64,000 bases of DNA, from contig NZ_JAQFIL010000001.1 in assembly GCF_029504655.1 (NCBI RefSeq), positions 1,617,001-1,681,000 on the forward strand, written 5' to 3'. Positions within the stretch are counted from its first letter, which is position 1. Every line of letters starts with the position of its first letter. Of this stretch, positions 17,831-27,108 are shown in pieces. Source of the DNA: Catalinimonas alkaloidigena. GTDB taxonomy: Bacteria > Bacteroidota > Bacteroidia > Cytophagales > Cyclobacteriaceae. Both the position numbers and the translations under genes were made by a program. Below the pieces are notes generated by a model. The model did no database searches and had not been told where the DNA came from. It worked only from the letters and a program-made list of their open reading frames with translations.

Positions 17831-20162
17831 TCATTTGAAATCAGCGAAATTGATGTTGATACCTCCGTACCAGATTCTCCCGGCCAAAGAAGGCTCTGCT
17901 GACAGAGTTTTAGCCAACAGATTATTAGCGCCTGCTTCCAAAGTAATCCAGCCCAGTATTTTTTTATTCAGCGCCAGGTTCAGCAGCAGATAACCATCTG
18001 CAAATTCATTTTCTGTATCAATGACACCATTGCCATTTGCGTCTCCCAGTCCCCATTTACCTCTGTAAATTGCTCTTAAGGACAGGTCAAATTCAGGGCG
18101 ACTGTTGACATAAAACAGCTTGGCATTACCCGAATGGCGAGAACGATTTACCAGGCCGCCATAGTCCGACAGCGGCACTCGTTCGGAACGATTGGTAAAT
18201 GCATTACGCCTAAATACTTCTCCATTCCTGATCTGTTCTACCGCTTCCACATCTCTTGAGTCCAAATACTGGTAGCCCAGCGAGAAATTGATATCAGTAA
18301 CGAGCTGATAATTTGCTTTCACTTCCACTCCCTGTGTAATGACTTCATCCATATTGAAGTAACTGAACACATTCTGTCCATTGGTTTTTAGGGCTAGGGG
18401 AGCAGCGTTGATCATATTGCTGATCCTATTTCTGAAGGCATTGATATCAGCTTTCAGTTTATTGGTAGGAGAGAGACTTAGCCCGAAGTTGTAAGCGATG
18501 GAGCTTTCCCGCCTGTATCATTTCTATGGTGATAGGGTCAATATAGATGGTTTGTATCTGTCTCTGTGCTTCAAGTTCAGCCATCCTTTCTTCCACGATA
18601 CTTGAGCCGATCATGGTGTAGCCAGCAGTAGGATTGCTGAAGTTGAGTAGCAGTTGGCGGAAGTCTGGGGCTTTGTATCCTCCTCCGAAGGAAGCCTGTA
18701 ACTTCAGCCAGGAATTAAGCTGATAGCCAGCCGCCAATTTTGGGCTGAAACGTGAGGTATATTCGCTGTGTGTATCAAAGCGTCCGCCTAGTACCACATT
18801 AAAACGATCATTAGGCAACCATTGATGTTGTACAAAAACATAGTTGGCGTGAAAGTTATTGACATCATCATAGCGGGTGGCTTCCACTGTCTCTATGGTA
18901 TGCCCAAGGCCAAGTGTACTGATATGCTGATGGCTGATGTACCAATCGTACTGAACTTCGAAGCGGTTAAAGAGCTGCTGAAAGTAGCTTTCATCGTAGA
19001 CTTCTTTATCTTTCTGATATACAATGCTGGACTCGGTATCGTAGCCGGTGGTATAACTTCTGAGCTGTAGCCGGTGCTGATCATTAAGCTTGAGTTCCAG
19101 CGCAGGCATAATGTTCCAATCTTCCCTATTGCCTTCCTCACCCATGACATGAACATTGTCCTCAATGATTAACTCGGAAGCATTGTCTTGACTTTCAGTA
19201 TAGTAGCGCCCATTTATACTAAAGTTGACTTTGTCCGAGAAACGGTAGGCAAACTTGGGATTAATAGTAAAAGCTTCATAAGGTGGAGAAGTCATGCCAA
19301 GCGTTTCTTCATCCAGATCATAACCGGCGGTACTCAGTCGGTCTACAAACAGCCTGGCAGTTAGCTTTTCACCCTTGTAGCCTGCGCCGGCACTTAGACC
19401 AAGGGAATTGAAGCTTCGGTACCTGGCTCTGAGAGAGGAATTAAATCCCTGCTGCCCACTTTTGGTAATGATATTGACTACGCCTGCCATGGCTTCACTG
19501 CCGTAAAGAGAAGAAGAAGGACCACGAATGATCTCAATTCTGGCGATATTATCCACTGCGATGCGGGTCAGGTCTAGCGTACCTGCAGTACGTCCAATCA
19601 CAGGTTCATCATCAATCAGTACCAAAATATAGTCAGATGAAAGTCCCTGCATCTGCAAGCCGGTGCCATGATCACTGACAATCTGTAAGCCAGTCTGTTC
19701 CTGTAATACTTCGTTGAGGCGGAATGAACCTATCTGTTCTATCTCTTCTCCTGAGATGATGTCTACTGGCATAGGAATGCTCTCTACAGAGCGTGTAGTA
19801 CGTGTAGCCGTTATGGTAACCTCATCCAACTCCTCATTGAGTTCTGCCAGCTGAATGTTTAAGCTTTTAGGATTGCCATCGGCTATCGTAAGCTGCTGTA
19901 CATAAGCCTCATAACCTACACGGCTGACTACCAAACAGTAATTGCCGGGGGCAAGCCCATCAAGCGTAAATGTACCATCGTCATTGGCGACAGTTCCTTG
20001 CGTTGTGCCTTTGATCATGACATTGGCAAATCCTACCCGTTCACCATTCTGGTCAGTGACGATGCCGGATAGCTGTATGCTTTGTGCTGACAAAAGCCCG
20101 GGTACTAAAAGCAAAGTCATTAGCAATAGCCTAATATTGAGGGGATTAACGAGCATTGCCAT
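17831..20162 (-). pseudogene. hmuR: TonB-dependent heme receptor HmuR, interrupted by a frameshift
   Basis: The gene begins at the ATG at 20162, sharing a TGATG overlap with the stop of the small upstream gene. The product has a signal peptide, an N-terminal carboxypeptidase-regulatory-like domain (IQLSGIVTDQNGERVGFANVMIKGT), a plug domain (IPMPVDIISGEEIEQIGSFRLNEVLQ), the RGPSSSLYGSEAMAGVVNII box and outer-membrane beta strands. The frame breaks at 18508-18510. Reading through the three-G run (minus strand) gives a premature end at TAA, while the other frame continues as ESSIAYNFGLSLSP to a normal barrel C-terminus ending in NINFADFK. Removing one G restores a 776-residue receptor. It may be a recent mutation, an assembly error or a phase-variable state. 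Confidence 0.88.
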
Positions 20163-20488
20163 CACTCTTTTTTATCAAGAATACTTTGCACTTCCAGCAT
20201 AGTCAGCGTATTCACCATAATATCATGCATATGGCATAGCTCATCGTAGCTGAACAGGAAGGACATATTGGTGACGCTGGTCTTGATAAAAATATCCCGG
20301 CAATGAGGGCACCTGATATCTTTTATATTAATCAGTGTATCCTGAACATGCTTCTTTAGCAGAGAAAATTCTTTGGGAGTCATCATCAGACTCACATTGC
20401 CGAAGCTCATTTGTAAGTGGGAAGTCTTCTGGCATTGTGCCGAGTAGGCAAAGTCGTTCTGTTCTATCAGTTGAAGTGAATTAGACAT
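20162..20488 (-). CDS. Small CPHC-containing protein of the heme operon, unknown function
   Basis: The 108-residue soluble protein sits between hmuS and hmuR and is translationally coupled to hmuR by the TGATG overlap. It contains a central CPHC pair (IRCPHCRDIF) plus other Cys and His residues (AQCQKTSH, ELCHMH) that could bind metal or heme. Residues about 31-52 (NVSLMMTPKEFSLLKKHVQDTL) and 74-95 (NMSFLFSYDELCHMHDIMVNTL) look like an internal duplication. Short Cys-containing proteins occur beside HmuY loci in other Bacteroidota (possibly the DUF6686 group, not verified). No function can be given. Confidence 0.72.
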   Translation of the reverse strand: MSNSLQLIEQNDFAYSAQCQKTSHLQMSFGNVSLMMTPKEFSLLKKHVQDTLINIKDIRCPHCRDIFIKTSVTNMSFLFSYDELCHMHDIMVNTLTMLEVQSILDKKE

Positions 20489-20615
20489 TTGTCTTGGTTT
20501 AGGATGAAAAAAATGAGAAAATTTGGGTTAAGTTGATATTCATGTTGTTATGTATTTCCGGTTTGTGGAGGTCGGGACTCAGAGGCACAAAGCTGGCGTA
20601 CTATGATCTTAAGCC

Positions 20616-20638
20616 GTGGGTTGAGCCTCACAACCCAC
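20616..20638. repeat. Intergenic inverted repeat between hmuS and the small CPHC gene
   Basis: GTGGGTTG and CAACCCAC form an 8-bp perfect stem with a 7-base loop in the 205-base gap. No T tract follows on either strand, so it is more likely an mRNA-stabilising or attenuating hairpin than a terminator. Confidence 0.5.
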
Positions 20639-20693
20639 TTGCTAAAATGGAAGCTTAAGTATGATTGCTGCTTAACATGTCTACTTTTCAGGC

Positions 20694-21779
20694 TTACAGC
20701 AATTTGGGGAGCCAGGAGACCAGCTCTGCCCACTTCTGATGCTGTGGAATGCCGGGCTTTCTCAGGCCGAAGAACTGAGCGATCAGTTTACGGTCTTTGT
20801 CAAAAAGCTCTACCGCTGTGACGATGCCATCCTTGGTAGTTTTTTTCACTACCCAGGCAGTGTTTATCAAATCTACCTTGAGGTGCATATTGAATTCAGG
20901 GTCAAGGACGTTCAGCCACTTCTCTTTGACGGTATGTCCTCTTTCCAGTAGCCGGATGGTGTGCACCTTGCCCTGGTGAATTTGCAGGTTCCCGTGGTTA
21001 CCGGCAAAGATCATGATGGGCAGTTTGGTACGGGAAGCTTCTTCCAGTATCTGCTGAACAGCATCAGTCTGGATCTGATAAGTGTACTTCTCTACTGCCA
21101 ACTCCAGTGCCTGAAAGCGGTCAACCTGATGCTTCTTGAGCATTGGAAAAAAATCATGTGTGTCCTGCAATGCTTCCCAGTCCTCCAAAAAAGACTGCTG
21201 ATCTACCTTTTTGCTAAAGGATGCTTCCGTATAAGCTTTTACCTCCTGCACCGGGCTTTGGTCGGGAGAGCGAAAAGCTTCTATGAGTTCGTAGAAGGCT
21301 TTTTCATTACTTAGGTTCTGCAAATAGATTTTGCTAATGGCAGTACCCGCTTTATCAAAGACCTGAATACTTTTGAGAATTCGGTTCTTTTTATCCTGAA
21401 TTACCGCAAATGCTACATGCCAGCTCTTAAAGAAAACTCTGGTCTCAATGGGGCCAATGACCAGCCCCATCTGATGATCTTTTTTACCAAAGGTGCTGAC
21501 TTTCTGAAAGCTTCCCTTATGTTCAAGGATGCAGGCATCATTACGGGTAAGAGACATTACGTAGCCCAGCTTCTTAAACGCTTTGAGGAGCTCCGTCCAT
21601 TCGCCGGCAAGTCTCACGCAGTCGGGGCCAATGGTAGTAGCCAGCAATTGCGCTTCGCTACTTTTTAAGGCAATGGCTGCTTCTCTGATGCGTATGCCGG
21701 GATTTGTGTGCTCCAGTTCCTGCCAGGCTTCTTTCAGGCTTTCGGCATTTTCCTGGGTTAGGGATGCTGTGTTATCCAT
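20694..21779 (-). CDS. hmuS: HemS/HmuS-family heme-degrading or heme-trafficking protein
   Basis: The 361-residue cytoplasmic protein has the two-lobe HemS layout. The N-terminal half carries LLATTIGPDCVRLAGEW, FKSWHVAFAV and SIQVFDKAGTAISKIYL. The C-terminal half repeats the pattern with IFAGNHGNLQIHQGKV, VLDPEFNMHL and AVELFDKDRKLIAQFFGLRKPG. Family members bind heme after import and pass it on or cleave it to release iron. It is 22 bases downstream of hmuV in the import operon, consistent with handling heme as it enters the cytoplasm. Confidence 0.9.
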   Translation of the reverse strand: MDNTASLTQENAESLKEAWQELEHTNPGIRIREAAIALKSSEAQLLATTIGPDCVRLAGEWTELLKAFKKLGYVMSLTRNDACILEHKGSFQKVSTFGKKDHQMGLVIGPIETRVFFKSWHVAFAVIQDKKNRILKSIQVFDKAGTAISKIYLQNLSNEKAFYELIEAFRSPDQSPVQEVKAYTEASFSKKVDQQSFLEDWEALQDTHDFFPMLKKHQVDRFQALELAVEKYTYQIQTDAVQQILEEASRTKLPIMIFAGNHGNLQIHQGKVHTIRLLERGHTVKEKWLNVLDPEFNMHLKVDLINTAWVVKKTTKDGIVTAVELFDKDRKLIAQFFGLRKPGIPQHQKWAELVSWLPKLL

Positions 21780-21801
21780 GATATAATTTGTTTGCGTGAT
21801 T

Positions 21802-22611
21802 CTAAATTTTTTTGAGTTGAGGATGAGTGGTCATAGGGGCTAAAGGAATGACATATGCTTGTTTGTTTGTCGGCAGATATTCCAGCCGTACCGGATGCTC
21901 ATAGGCGTTTTCTATGTTTTTCTGGGTATAGACTTCGTCCATTGTACCCTGCGCTACTTCCTTTCCATTCTTCATCAGCAGTATATGATCGGCATACTGG
22001 GCTGCCAGATTGAGATCATGCAAAACCGCCAGTACACCAATATTTTCTCCGCAGAGTGCCTTGGCCTGGTAGAGTATATGGTGCTGACAGGCAATGTCCA
22101 GACTAGCGGTAGGCTCGTCCAGTAATAAGTATCGGGCAGTAGCAGCGTCCTGATAATTGATCTGAGCCATCACCCGAGCAAGCTGAACCCGCTGCTTTTC
22201 TCCTCCTGAAAGGGAATTGTAGATTCGGTGGCTAAAGCCCTGCATTCCCACTTTTTCCAGCATACTATAAGCAAGGCGTGTAGTTTCTCTAGTTTTGAGT
22301 TTGTGGGCAAAACAGCCCAGGCTGACGATCTCCAGTACACTATAAGGAAACTGTATGTGTACAGATTGTGGTAACACTGCTCTGATTTTCGCTAACTCCT
22401 GATGAGAGTATGCTTTACGGGATTTTGCATTGATCTTTACTTTCCCCGCATGTTTGCTGATATCTCCGACCATCACTTTGAGCAAAGTAGATTTTCCTGC
22501 TCCATTAGGACCAAGGATGGCGGTAAAAACTCCAGGTTTTACTGACAGGCTGATTTGCTGAAGTATGGCTTTGTTTCCGATTTGGTAATGAATATTTTCA
22601 AGTTTGATCAT
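21802..22611 (-). CDS. hmuV: Heme ABC transporter ATP-binding protein HmuV
   Basis: The ABC ATPase has Walker A GPNGAGKST, signature LSGGEKQRVQLARV, Walker B YLLLDEPTASLD and the switch His in VLHDLNLAAQYADHI. I take the ATG at 22611 (MIKLENIHYQIG); longer in-frame starts would overlap the permease gene by about 76 bases. The start lies five bases after the hmuU stop, so the genes are co-translated. It powers heme transfer through HmuU across the inner membrane. Confidence 0.93.
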   Translation of the reverse strand: MIKLENIHYQIGNKAILQQISLSVKPGVFTAILGPNGAGKSTLLKVMVGDISKHAGKVKINAKSRKAYSHQELAKIRAVLPQSVHIQFPYSVLEIVSLGCFAHKLKTRETTRLAYSMLEKVGMQGFSHRIYNSLSGGEKQRVQLARVMAQINYQDAATARYLLLDEPTASLDIACQHHILYQAKALCGENIGVLAVLHDLNLAAQYADHILLMKNGKEVAQGTMDEVYTQKNIENAYEHPVRLEYLPTNKQAYVIPLAPMTTHPQLKKI

Positions 22612-22615
22612 GGGC

Positions 22616-23701
22616 TCAGAGCATTCTTTTATGTTTGGATTGTAGTAAGAGAAAGATGAAAAAAGGTGCTCCTGTAAGCGCAGTAATAACACCGATCGGG
22701 ATTTCTGAAGGTGCTACCATAGTTCGGGCCAGCAAATCTGCCAGCGTAAGTAAAGCGGCACCCAGCAGGATAGAGGAGGGGAGTAGCAGGCGGTGCCCCG
22801 GACCGATCACTGCCCGTATCATGTGGGGCACCACCAATCCTACAAAACTAATAGTTCCGGCCATAGCCACGGAAGCACCAACCGCCAGGGCAGACAGTAT
22901 GATAATAGTGTATTTAACTCTTTCAACATGAATTCCCAGATGGCCGGCTTCGGCTTCTCCCAATGCAAGTGCATCTAGCGCAGCGTGATATAAAGTCAGT
23001 AATGCTACTGGAATGGCAATGATGAAGAGAGAAAAACCAATCTTTTGCCAGGAGGCCCCACCCAGATCGCCCAGGCTCCAGAAAGTAAAAGTGCGTAGTG
23101 CTGTATCATCATCATAGTAGAGGACCAGGCCAATCAGGGCAGCGGTAAGCGCATTGATGGCCACTCCCGCAAGAATCAGCAGGGCTATGTCTGTTTTTCC
23201 CTGTCGCTGACTGATACGGTAAGCCAGAACAGTGACGAACAGACTACCCAGAAAGGCAGAGAAAGGCAGCAGGTAAGTTCCGAATGCAGCTGATAACTGT
23301 TCCGGTAAGTGCTTAGAAAAGACTATGACAATGATGGCGCAGAGCGCGGCTCCATTGGATACTCCAATCAAACCGGGCTCTACCAATGGATTTCTGAACA
23401 AACCTTGCAGGGAAGCACCCGCAATTGCCAGCGCAGCCCCGATGAATACACTCAGCACTACACGTGGCAATCGGATGTTCCACAGCACTACTTCCGTTTG
23501 CTTGGTAAAACCCTCTTCAGTCCCTCCTAATGGGTGCAGCAGAATAGAAAATATTTGATCTACTGTAATGTTGACTGCACCTGTACTTACAGAGAGTAGG
23601 GTTGCTGTGAGGAGTAAGGCTCCCAGCCCGGATAGTACCAGAACTTCTTTTGTAAGTAGCTGCTGACGTTTATTTCGGTATGAAGTAATTATGGTTGCCA
23701 T
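22616..23701 (-). CDS. hmuU: Heme ABC transporter permease HmuU (FecCD family)
   Basis: The 361-residue polytopic protein has about ten predicted membrane helices and the FecCD/BtuC signatures IRLPRVVLSVFIGAALAIAG, LQGLFRNPLVEPGLIGVSNG and FVGLVVPHMIRAVIGPGHR. It is placed between the heme-binding protein and ATPase genes in the order T-U-V typical of heme importers. Confidence 0.93.
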   Translation of the reverse strand: MATIITSYRNKRQQLLTKEVLVLSGLGALLLTATLLSVSTGAVNITVDQIFSILLHPLGGTEEGFTKQTEVVLWNIRLPRVVLSVFIGAALAIAGASLQGLFRNPLVEPGLIGVSNGAALCAIIVIVFSKHLPEQLSAAFGTYLLPFSAFLGSLFVTVLAYRISQRQGKTDIALLILAGVAINALTAALIGLVLYYDDDTALRTFTFWSLGDLGGASWQKIGFSLFIIAIPVALLTLYHAALDALALGEAEAGHLGIHVERVKYTIIILSALAVGASVAMAGTISFVGLVVPHMIRAVIGPGHRLLLPSSILLGAALLTLADLLARTMVAPSEIPIGVITALTGAPFFIFLLLQSKHKRML

Positions 23702-23707
23702 CTTTAT

Positions 23708-24607
23708 CTAGAGAGAAGCAGTAGTTAATTCAGGATGAATAAGTTGCGCTAAGTTATAAGAGGCTTTTCCCAGTCTTGAACTGAAGCCGGACAGCAAGAG
23801 CCCATCCATTGCAATTATATTTTTGTTTTTACCTGCATTGGTTTGCATCACGCCCTGTATTTCCAGCGCTCCCTCTATACCACCAAGACTTTCCAGGCCG
23901 GAGTTAAAGAATAGGATGAAATCGGGGTTTGCTTTAATGAGTGCTTCAGGGGTTAGAGGCTTATAACCTTCAACTTCAGGAACAGCAAGCGTACCTCCGG
24001 CAAGTGAAATGATGGTTTCGGCAAATGTCTCTTTTCCACAAATGCTAAGCGTACCATGGCCACGAGCGTAGACAAATAAGACTTTGGGTTCTTCCGTGGT
24101 TTGGGCCAGGAGGCTGTCTGTTTTTTGTAACGCTATTTCAAGTTCTTCATTTAATACTTTTGCCTTTTCTTCTTTTCCCAAGACTTTACCTATCTCCTGT
24201 ATCATAGTAAAGGTTGAAGCAGTATTCGTTTTGTTTTCAAAGGTGTGAAAAGGGATTCCGGCGCTCTCCAACTGCGTATAGATGTCAGGACTCATATATG
24301 CTGCTTCGGCAAGAATCAAGGTAGGGTTCTGAGCAATGATACCTTCGGCTTTGATCCCATTGCGATAACCTAAAGAAGGTAAGCTTTGCATTTCAGGAGG
24401 GTAAGTGCTGGTGCGGTCAGTGGCTACAATCTGATCACAGGCACCCAGGGCACAGGTGATTTCAGTTATCGTACCCCCTATGGTGATGATTCTTTCACTT
24501 TTGTTGGCCTCAGTTGCTTGTGGGGCGTCAGCACTTTTGGAAGCACAGCCAAAAAAGAATGCTAATGCAAAAAGGCAGCTAGCAGTATATAAAAATAAAG
24601 TTCTCAT
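23708..24607 (-). CDS. hmuT: Heme-binding periplasmic lipoprotein HmuT
   Basis: A lipoprotein signal peptide ends at FFGC. The mature part is a helical-backbone metal receptor (class III binding protein): SERIITIGGTITEITCALG, then ATDRTSTYPPEMQSLPSLGY, containing a Tyr in the position that coordinates heme in HmuT/ShuT. VYARGHGTLSICG, TFAETIISLAGG and FFNSGLESLGG follow. It takes heme from the outer membrane receptor and docks on HmuU/HmuV. It is the first gene of the operon. A Bacteroidota-type promoter and a palindrome lie just upstream. Confidence 0.93.
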   Translation of the reverse strand: MRTLFLYTASCLFALAFFFGCASKSADAPQATEANKSERIITIGGTITEITCALGACDQIVATDRTSTYPPEMQSLPSLGYRNGIKAEGIIAQNPTLILAEAAYMSPDIYTQLESAGIPFHTFENKTNTASTFTMIQEIGKVLGKEEKAKVLNEELEIALQKTDSLLAQTTEEPKVLFVYARGHGTLSICGKETFAETIISLAGGTLAVPEVEGYKPLTPEALIKANPDFILFFNSGLESLGGIEGALEIQGVMQTNAGKNKNIIAMDGLLLSGFSSRLGKASYNLAQLIHPELTTASL

Positions 24608-24630
24608 ATTTATTTAGACTAATTATAAAT
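24606..24630. promoter_or_regulatory. Palindromic candidate operator at the heme operon start
   Basis: An imperfect 25-base palindrome is centred at 24618 with the perfect core TTAGACTAA (24614-24622). Nine of 12 to 13 positions in each half match. It lies between the predicted transcription start and the hmuT ATG, so a bound repressor would block the operon. An iron- or heme-responsive regulator (Fur or DtxR/IdeR type) is the likely reader; the identity is inference. Confidence 0.5.
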
Positions 24631-24635
24631 TATGA

Positions 24636-24666
24636 CAAAGGTAATTGCTGGGTGTATACTCGTCAA
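24636..24666 (-). promoter_or_regulatory. Bacteroidota-type promoter of the heme operon
   Basis: On the minus strand TACCTTTG (24643-24636) matches the -7 consensus TAnnTTTG exactly, and a TTG at 24666-24664 lies 20 bases upstream, as expected for the -33 element. Transcription would start about 25 bases before the hmuT ATG. Confidence 0.7.
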
Positions 24667-24837
24667 TTCTTATTATTAGCTAATTTTATACTGCTAGCAC
24701 TAGTATGGCGTACTAATGATGGAAGGAAATTTTACTAAAAGTAGTGATTACTCTTATTGCTAAGAGTAGCTAGAAGGAGCACTTATGAATAGCTTAGGTA
24801 AGCACTCAAAAGCTTGTAATTCAGGAGGGTGATCAAT

Positions 24838-24869
24838 AAAAAACGCCTGACTGCATTAGCCAGGCGTTT
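24838..24869 (-). terminator. Rho-independent terminator of gpmI
   Basis: A nine-base perfect stem (AAACGCCTG at 24841-24849 and CAGGCGTTT at 24861-24869) is followed, reading leftward, by a run of T. It starts 24 bases after the gpmI stop codon. Confidence 0.85.
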
Positions 24870-24892
24870 ATGGTGAGAAGAGCGTTTTAAAA

Positions 24893-26416
24893 CTAATGCT
24901 CTAGCAAAGATTCACCAGTCATCTCTTTAGGTTGCTCAATACCCATCAACGCTAAAATCGTAGGGGAGATATCTCCCAGTTTTCCATCTTTAATTTTGCC
25001 TTTGTAATCATTGTCAACCAGGATACAGGGGACAGGTACGGTAGTATGTTGCGTATGCGGGGTACCATCAGGGTTTTTCATCTGATCTGAATTACCATGA
25101 TCGGCAATGATCAGTACAGAATATCCATTTTCCTGAGCTACCTCGGTGACAGCCTTGGCACATTGGTCAACGGTTTCGCAGGCTTTTACTGCCGCTTCAA
25201 AAACGCCGGTATGGCCTACCATATCAGCATTGGCAAAGTTCAGACATACAAAGTCTACTTCACCTTCCTTAAGTTTGGGAATGATACTATCGCGAATATC
25301 TCCCGCACTCATTTCGGGTTGTAAGTCATAGGTGGCAACTTTAGGAGAAGGGCACATGATACGTTCCTCACCTTCAAATTCCTCTTCGCGACCGCAGTTA
25401 AAGAAGAAAGTAACGTGCGGATACTTTTCTGTTTCCGCGATACGAATCTGTTTCTTTCCATGTGCTGCCAGCACTTCACCCATCACCTGCGTGATTGCTT
25501 TGTTGTCAAACAGAATGTTCACTCCTTTGAAGGTCTCATCATATTCTGTCATGGTGATATAGTTCAGATCCAGCTTCTTCATATTCTGTTCAGAAAAATC
25601 TTTCTGTGTCAGCGCCAGCGTAATCTGGCGGGCACGGTCGGTGCGGAAGTTAAAGCTGATAACCACATCACCTTCCTGAATGGTGGCTACTGGTTTTCCG
25701 TTTTCAGTACATACAATAGGTTTGATAAACTCATCAGTTACATCCTCATCATACGATTCCTGTACTGCTTTAACGGCATCCTCAGCCTGCTTACCTTCAC
25801 CATTTACCAAAGCATCGTAGGCCAGCTTGGTCCGTTCCCAGCGTTTGTCACGGTCCATGGCGTAGTAGCGACCAATAACTGTGGCAATCTTGCCGGTAGT
25901 TTCTTTGGCATAAGTTTGAATTTCCTCTATGTTACCTTTCCCTGATTTAGGATCGGTATCGCGGCCATCGGTAAAAGCGTGAATGAAAACCTTCTCTAGT
26001 TCAGCCTCTCCGGCGGCCTTGCAGAGTGCTTTTAGGTGATTGATATGAGAATGAACTCCTCCGGTAGAGGTCAGCCCCAGAAAGTGTACCTGCTTATCGT
26101 TCTCTTTGGCATATTGAAAAGCCTTTTTCAATACATCAATGTTGAAAAAGTCACCTTTTTCAATAGACTGATTAATTCTTTCCAGCATCTGGTAGACAAT
26201 ACGGCCAGCACCCAGGTTCATATGGCCTACTTCCGAATTTCCCATCTGTCCATCAGGCAAGCCCACGGCTTTGCCCGAAGTAAGAAGCTTGCTATGTGCG
26301 TATTTGGTATATAAAGAGTCCACAAAGGGCGTGTTGGCTTTATCTATCGCAGATACCTCGGGGTTTTCAGCTATGCCCCAGCCGTCCAGTATCATTAGTA
26401 TAACTTTCTTGTTCAT
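24893..26416 (-). CDS. gpmI: 2,3-bisphosphoglycerate-independent phosphoglycerate mutase
   Basis: The 507-residue length is normal for GpmI. The N-terminal LMILDGWGI provides a metal-binding Asp, and MGNSEVGHMNLGAGR holds the nucleophilic Ser. Substrate and metal site segments FIHAFTDGRDTDPKSG, GRYYAMDRDKRWER, FNFRTDRARQI, NFANADMVGHTG and IIADHGNSDQM are all present. It converts 3- to 2-phosphoglycerate in glycolysis using Mn2+. It is a single gene with its own terminator. Confidence 0.97.
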   Translation of the reverse strand: MNKKVILMILDGWGIAENPEVSAIDKANTPFVDSLYTKYAHSKLLTSGKAVGLPDGQMGNSEVGHMNLGAGRIVYQMLERINQSIEKGDFFNIDVLKKAFQYAKENDKQVHFLGLTSTGGVHSHINHLKALCKAAGEAELEKVFIHAFTDGRDTDPKSGKGNIEEIQTYAKETTGKIATVIGRYYAMDRDKRWERTKLAYDALVNGEGKQAEDAVKAVQESYDEDVTDEFIKPIVCTENGKPVATIQEGDVVISFNFRTDRARQITLALTQKDFSEQNMKKLDLNYITMTEYDETFKGVNILFDNKAITQVMGEVLAAHGKKQIRIAETEKYPHVTFFFNCGREEEFEGEERIMCPSPKVATYDLQPEMSAGDIRDSIIPKLKEGEVDFVCLNFANADMVGHTGVFEAAVKACETVDQCAKAVTEVAQENGYSVLIIADHGNSDQMKNPDGTPHTQHTTVPVPCILVDNDYKGKIKDGKLGDISPTILALMGIEQPKEMTGESLLEH

Positions 26417-26548
26417 AATTTAGTAAGATTAAAAAGCGAAATTGGTATGTCTGCAATTTAGCGAAGCAGGCCTATGAGATACAAATTATACGTATATTTA
26501 TTGTGAGAGTACAATACTTACAGCTTTTGTCAAAATTCAGGTATAGTC

Positions 26549-27041
26549 ATGGAGAAATTTGAGATAATGTGGAGGCCTTAGTTGGAATGTTAGAAGATGA
26601 GTTTTTTCGTTTTTGCCAGGATAATGATCATCTGCGCATTGAAAGAGAAGCTACAGGAAAAATTATTATAAAGTCACCTACCGGAAGTAAATCAGGATAT
26701 CGTAGTTTAAATCTTAATGTACAGCTCGGTATATGAAACCAGCAACATCAAAAGGGATATCTATTCGATTCTTCCGCTGGCTTTACCCTGCCAAATGAAG
26801 CTATACGCTCGCCAGATGTTTCATTTGTCCTCAAAGAAAAGTTGGAATCTTTGAATGAAGTACAACAGGAAAGTTTTGCTCCTATCTGTCCGGATTTTGT
26901 AATTGAACTAAGGTCAAAAATGATCAGCTTAAAGATTTGCAGGCCAAAATGGAAGAATACATCAGCAATGGAGCGGCTTTTGGTTGGCTGATTGATCCGT
27001 ATGAGCAATTTGATCAGCCTTTCAAGGAAGATATTTTATGA
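26549..27041 (+). pseudogene. Uma2-family (DUF820) nuclease-like gene, broken
   Basis: Pieces of a Uma2 protein can be read in order: MEKFEI, then (from the ATG at 26587) EFFRFCQDNDHLRIEREATG, IIIKSPTGSKSGYRSLNL, SAGFTLPNEAIRSPDVSFV, CPDFVIELRSK and YISNGAAFGWLIDPY. The frame is broken before 26587, by a TGA at 26734 (probably a former Trp) and by a one-base loss in the A run at 26916-26920. The family has the PD-(D/E)xK nuclease fold; its biological role is poorly known and copies often decay. The expected C-terminus after WLIDP is also lost. Confidence 0.8.
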
Positions 27042-27108
27042 ATGATTTTTCTATAGTTGTGGATAAAATTTTGCAATAGAGAATGAGTATACTTATGTCA
27101 CAATAGCA

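Noticed and set aside
18508..18510. Programmed frameshift in hmuR
   Set aside because: The slip site is only GGG with no heptamer or downstream stimulator visible; a mutation or sequencing error is simpler.
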